From JAITMY01 sp031553765 (GTDB lineage Bacteria; Bacteroidota; Bacteroidia; Bacteroidales; UBA932): a DNA stretch of 64,000 bases. The translations under genes and the position numbers were made by a program. The stretch is taken from the NCBI GenBank assembly GCA_031553765.1, contig JAVBKY010000002.1, positions 372,001 to 436,000 on the forward strand, given 5' to 3'. This document shows, one piece after another, positions 61,763 to 64,000 of the stretch (position 1 is the stretch's first letter; each line of letters starts with the position of its first letter). The notes under the pieces are model-generated. The model saw only the letters and a list, made by a program, of their open reading frames with translations. It made no database searches and was not told the origin of the DNA.

Positions 61763-63301
61763 ATGAGAAGAACATCTTTTATACTTCTATTCGTTTTGTG
61801 CTCGCTCGTATTGCGAGCACAAAATTTACTTGCACCATGCTTTTCGGAGAATATGGTGCTGCAGCGCAATGCCAGCGTAACTTTATGGGGCGAAGCTCAA
61901 CCCAAGGATGAGGTTACCCTCACCCTTCAAGGTCAAACCGTGAAAGCCAAAGCCGATAAGAACGGACGCTGGGAAGCACAGCTGAATAAGCTAACCGCCG
62001 GTGGTCCATTCACGCTCAACGTAGCTACCCAACGTGTAGCTGAAAAACTAGATAACGTATTTGTGGGCGAGGTGTGGCTGGCAGGCGGTCAATCAAACAT
62101 GGCCTTTAGACTTGACCAAAATCACGATGCAGAACGCCACATAGCGGAGGCCAACAACCCCAACATAAAATTTATGATGGTGCCCTACGTATACTACAAG
62201 GGCATGAAGGTAAAAGATAGCCTCATGGTATGGCGCGATGCTACTACAGAAAAAGTAGGCGTAATGAGCGCGGCAGGCTACTTCTTTGCAAAAAAGTTGC
62301 AAGCAGAGCTAGGAGTACCCGTGGGTATAGTATGCTGCTACAAGGGCGGCACACCTGCCGAAGCGTGGATGACGCGCGCATCGCTGGAAAGCAACCCCAA
62401 CTTTGTACCCATACTCACCAAGTACCAAAAAATATTGGACAACCTTGGGGAAGCCGGAATAGAGAAGGAGTGGAATGACTACAACACCGCCCTTCGCGAA
62501 TTTAAGGCAGCCGAAAAGCGCGGCGAAAAAGACATTAAACGCCCGGTAGAACCCATGGGACCATACAACCCCAAGCGTCCGGTAGGCTTATATGATAATA
62601 TGCTATCGCGCATAACTCCCTACACCTTTGCCGGAGTAATCTGGTACCAGGGCGAGGCCAACGCCCCACGCGCCGAGCAGTATCAAACGCTATTTCCTGC
62701 CCTGATTAACTTGTGGCGCAAAGATTTTCGTAACCCCAACCTGCCGTTCCTTTTTGTGCAGCTGGCCAACTACGATCACCCCAACTACACCGGCCCCAAC
62801 TGGGCAGAGCTGCGCGAGGCACAGCTGCTCACTTGGCAAACGGTAAAAAATACCGCCATGGCAGTATCCATTGATGTAGGTGAAAAAAATGACATACATC
62901 CCACCTACAAGGAGCCTGTGGGAGTACGCTTGGCAGATGCTGCGCTGGCGACCGTATACGGACAAAAGATAGAGTACAGCGGACCTGTATATAAAAATAT
63001 TATCATAAAAGATAACACCGTATCTGTTGACTTTACTCACATAGGCAAGGGGCTAACCACCCACAATAATGAGCAGCTGCAAGGCTTTACCATTTGCGGA
63101 AGTGACAAGAAATTTGTGCCTGCCCAAGCTGTTATAGAGGGTTCACAAGTTATGGTAAGAGCCGAAAGCGTAAGCAAGCCAGTAGCTGTGCGCTACGGCT
63201 GGAGCAACTGGACTGACGCCAACCTGTACAACGCGGACGGATTCCCCGCCACACCCTTCCGTACCGATAATTTTGATCTAATCACCAAAGGGAAAAAGTA
63301 A
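61763..63301 (+). CDS. SASA-family (sialate O-acetylesterase-like) carbohydrate esterase
   Basis: The 512-residue exported esterase has a signal peptide (about 1-20) and the SGNH-type nucleophile motif LAGGQSNMAF with Ser111. A later IWYQGEANA (about 295) follows the family pattern, and KNDIHPTYK (about 375) holds the catalytic His. It begins 4 bp after the IPT protein gene. The family removes acetyl groups from sugars; the target here is probably the PUL glycan rather than sialic acid, since no sialidase or nan genes are in view. Confidence 0.9.
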   Translation: MRRTSFILLFVLCSLVLRAQNLLAPCFSENMVLQRNASVTLWGEAQPKDEVTLTLQGQTVKAKADKNGRWEAQLNKLTAGGPFTLNVATQRVAEKLDNVFVGEVWLAGGQSNMAFRLDQNHDAERHIAEANNPNIKFMMVPYVYYKGMKVKDSLMVWRDATTEKVGVMSAAGYFFAKKLQAELGVPVGIVCCYKGGTPAEAWMTRASLESNPNFVPILTKYQKILDNLGEAGIEKEWNDYNTALREFKAAEKRGEKDIKRPVEPMGPYNPKRPVGLYDNMLSRITPYTFAGVIWYQGEANAPRAEQYQTLFPALINLWRKDFRNPNLPFLFVQLANYDHPNYTGPNWAELREAQLLTWQTVKNTAMAVSIDVGEKNDIHPTYKEPVGVRLADAALATVYGQKIEYSGPVYKNIIIKDNTVSVDFTHIGKGLTTHNNEQLQGFTICGSDKKFVPAQAVIEGSQVMVRAESVSKPVAVRYGWSNWTDANLYNADGFPATPFRTDNFDLITKGKK

Positions 63302-63355
63302 ATTCTCGACTCGCGACTGACGACTTTTTGACTGACGACTTACGACTTTACATTC

Positions 63356-64000
63356 ATGAAATCGCTAAAACATACTTTACTCGCATCGCTCACCCTACTC
63401 AACTCTATACTTGCGTTTGCCGCCAACAAATCGGTCAACAGCAGCATGACGGAAAATCAAATTAAAACGGCTATTAGTTCTGGCCTAAGCGCCGGGGATA
63501 CCGTATTTTTCGAGAATGGCACTTATACCAACTTACTCGGTAGCGCACAATTTAAAGGTACTGGAACCGCAAGCAAACCTATTGTATTTATTGCCCGTAA
63601 CCCGGGAAGCGTAATTATTACCGGCAACATACAAGTGGGCATGAATGGTAAGTTTTTAGAGATAAACGGGCTGCTATTTAAGGATGGTAAAGTTACTACC
63701 CAGTATAAGGATTTAATATCTTTTCGCGAAGGCACTACCAGCGACTCCACCAAGTATGCATACAACTGCCGACTCACAAACTGTGTAGTGGACAACTGTA
63801 ATGACGAGTCACTTGACCCCACCAATGATAGCGAAAGCGAGCGCTGGGTAATGCTTTATGGTAGAGGCAATCGTGTAGACCATTGCTATTTTGCCAATAA
63901 AACCAGGGCAGGAGTACTCATGATGATGGACCTGTCAAATCCTGCCTCGCGCAATAATGGGCATCGAGTTGATCACAACTTTTTTGGCTATCGCCCAAGA
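63356..64000 (+). CDS. PL6-family polysaccharide lyase (alginate lyase/chondroitinase B type), N-terminal part
   Basis: The frame is open from the ATG at 63356 to the window edge (215 residues). A signal peptide (about 1-22, LTLLNSILAFAAN) precedes a parallel beta-helix with GDTVFFENGTYTN and SKPIVFIARNPG. The stretch NRVDHCYFANKTRAGVLMMM (about 178-197) followed by NNGHRVDHNFFGYRP matches PL6 enzymes. The catalytic Lys and Arg of the family lie further on, beyond the window. PL6 members cut alginate, MG-blocks or dermatan/chondroitin B; which applies cannot be decided here. Confidence 0.88.
   Translation, partial: MKSLKHTLLASLTLLNSILAFAANKSVNSSMTENQIKTAISSGLSAGDTVFFENGTYTNLLGSAQFKGTGTASKPIVFIARNPGSVIITGNIQVGMNGKFLEINGLLFKDGKVTTQYKDLISFREGTTSDSTKYAYNCRLTNCVVDNCNDESLDPTNDSESERWVMLYGRGNRVDHCYFANKTRAGVLMMMDLSNPASRNNGHRVDHNFFGYRPR

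Noticed and set aside
1..64000. CRISPR array, insertion sequence or prophage
   Set aside because: No evenly spaced identical repeats with unique spacers, no transposase and no phage structural genes were seen. The repeats found are short palindromes or word-like spacers.

Overview
The window reads as a chromosomal segment of a member of the Bacteroidetes, most likely the Bacteroidales. The evidence is the SusC/SusD pairs, the SprA/Sov translocon of the type IX secretion system (T9SS), T9SS C-terminal sorting domains on two secreted proteins, a fused MaeB malic enzyme, the KorA/KorB oxidoreductase, and many promoters of the phylum-specific form TTTG-N19-TANNTTTG. Shine-Dalgarno sequences are mostly absent. 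No genus can be named from the sequence alone.

Layout. 1-1,040: 5' part of a minus-strand SusC-like receptor with a long leader, running off the left edge. 1,468-17,721: an OmpA-like/TPR lipoprotein, pdxA, ruvA, the very long sprA (T9SS pore), gcvH, a Wzz-like chain-length protein, rlmI, thiL and a DEDD exonuclease. 18,053-29,125: korAB, pepE, a CAT-like acetyltransferase, a TonB receptor, a DUF151 nuclease, a Fe/Mn superoxide dismutase with an apparent signal peptide, rlmB and an ABC-F ATPase. 29,313-31,168: a small AT-rich accessory patch with a frameshifted abortive-infection gene next to a Fic protein. 31,307-44,125: housekeeping genes (tRNA-Glu, rpsT, pyk, a perR-reverse rubrerythrin operon, maeB, xerD, tRNA-Leu, tRNA-Gly, lolD, greA, a HIT protein, trxA) and small envelope proteins. 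44,397-64,000: a polysaccharide utilisation locus (PUL) running off the right edge. It holds a secreted beta-helix lyase-like protein, a FadR-type GntR regulator, an unrecognised secreted protein, a 2,166-residue T9SS cargo protein, SusC, SusD, an IPT/TIG glycan-binding lipoprotein, a SASA-type acetylesterase and the start of a PL6 lyase.

How the parts fit. The PL6 lyase, the FadR/GntR regulator and the acetylesterase suggest a uronate-rich, probably acetylated glycan such as alginate. This is inference; other uronate polymers remain possible. Two TTGGTNNACCAG palindromes, one before the first PUL gene and one before the 48,106 gene, are candidate operators for that regulator. SprA is the pore through which the two sorting-domain proteins of the PUL would be exported.

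The intergenic DNA is unusual. It holds several families of short dispersed palindromic repeats, and many spacers are built from quasi-repeated short words that often end at a start codon. In one case such words form a 24-bp stem around a start codon and encode part of a signal peptide. In another, a dispersed repeat supplies the C-terminus of a gene. Other points of interest are a terminator inside the greA leader, a terminator inside the first SusC leader, and promoters so close to ATG that the mRNAs should be leaderless.
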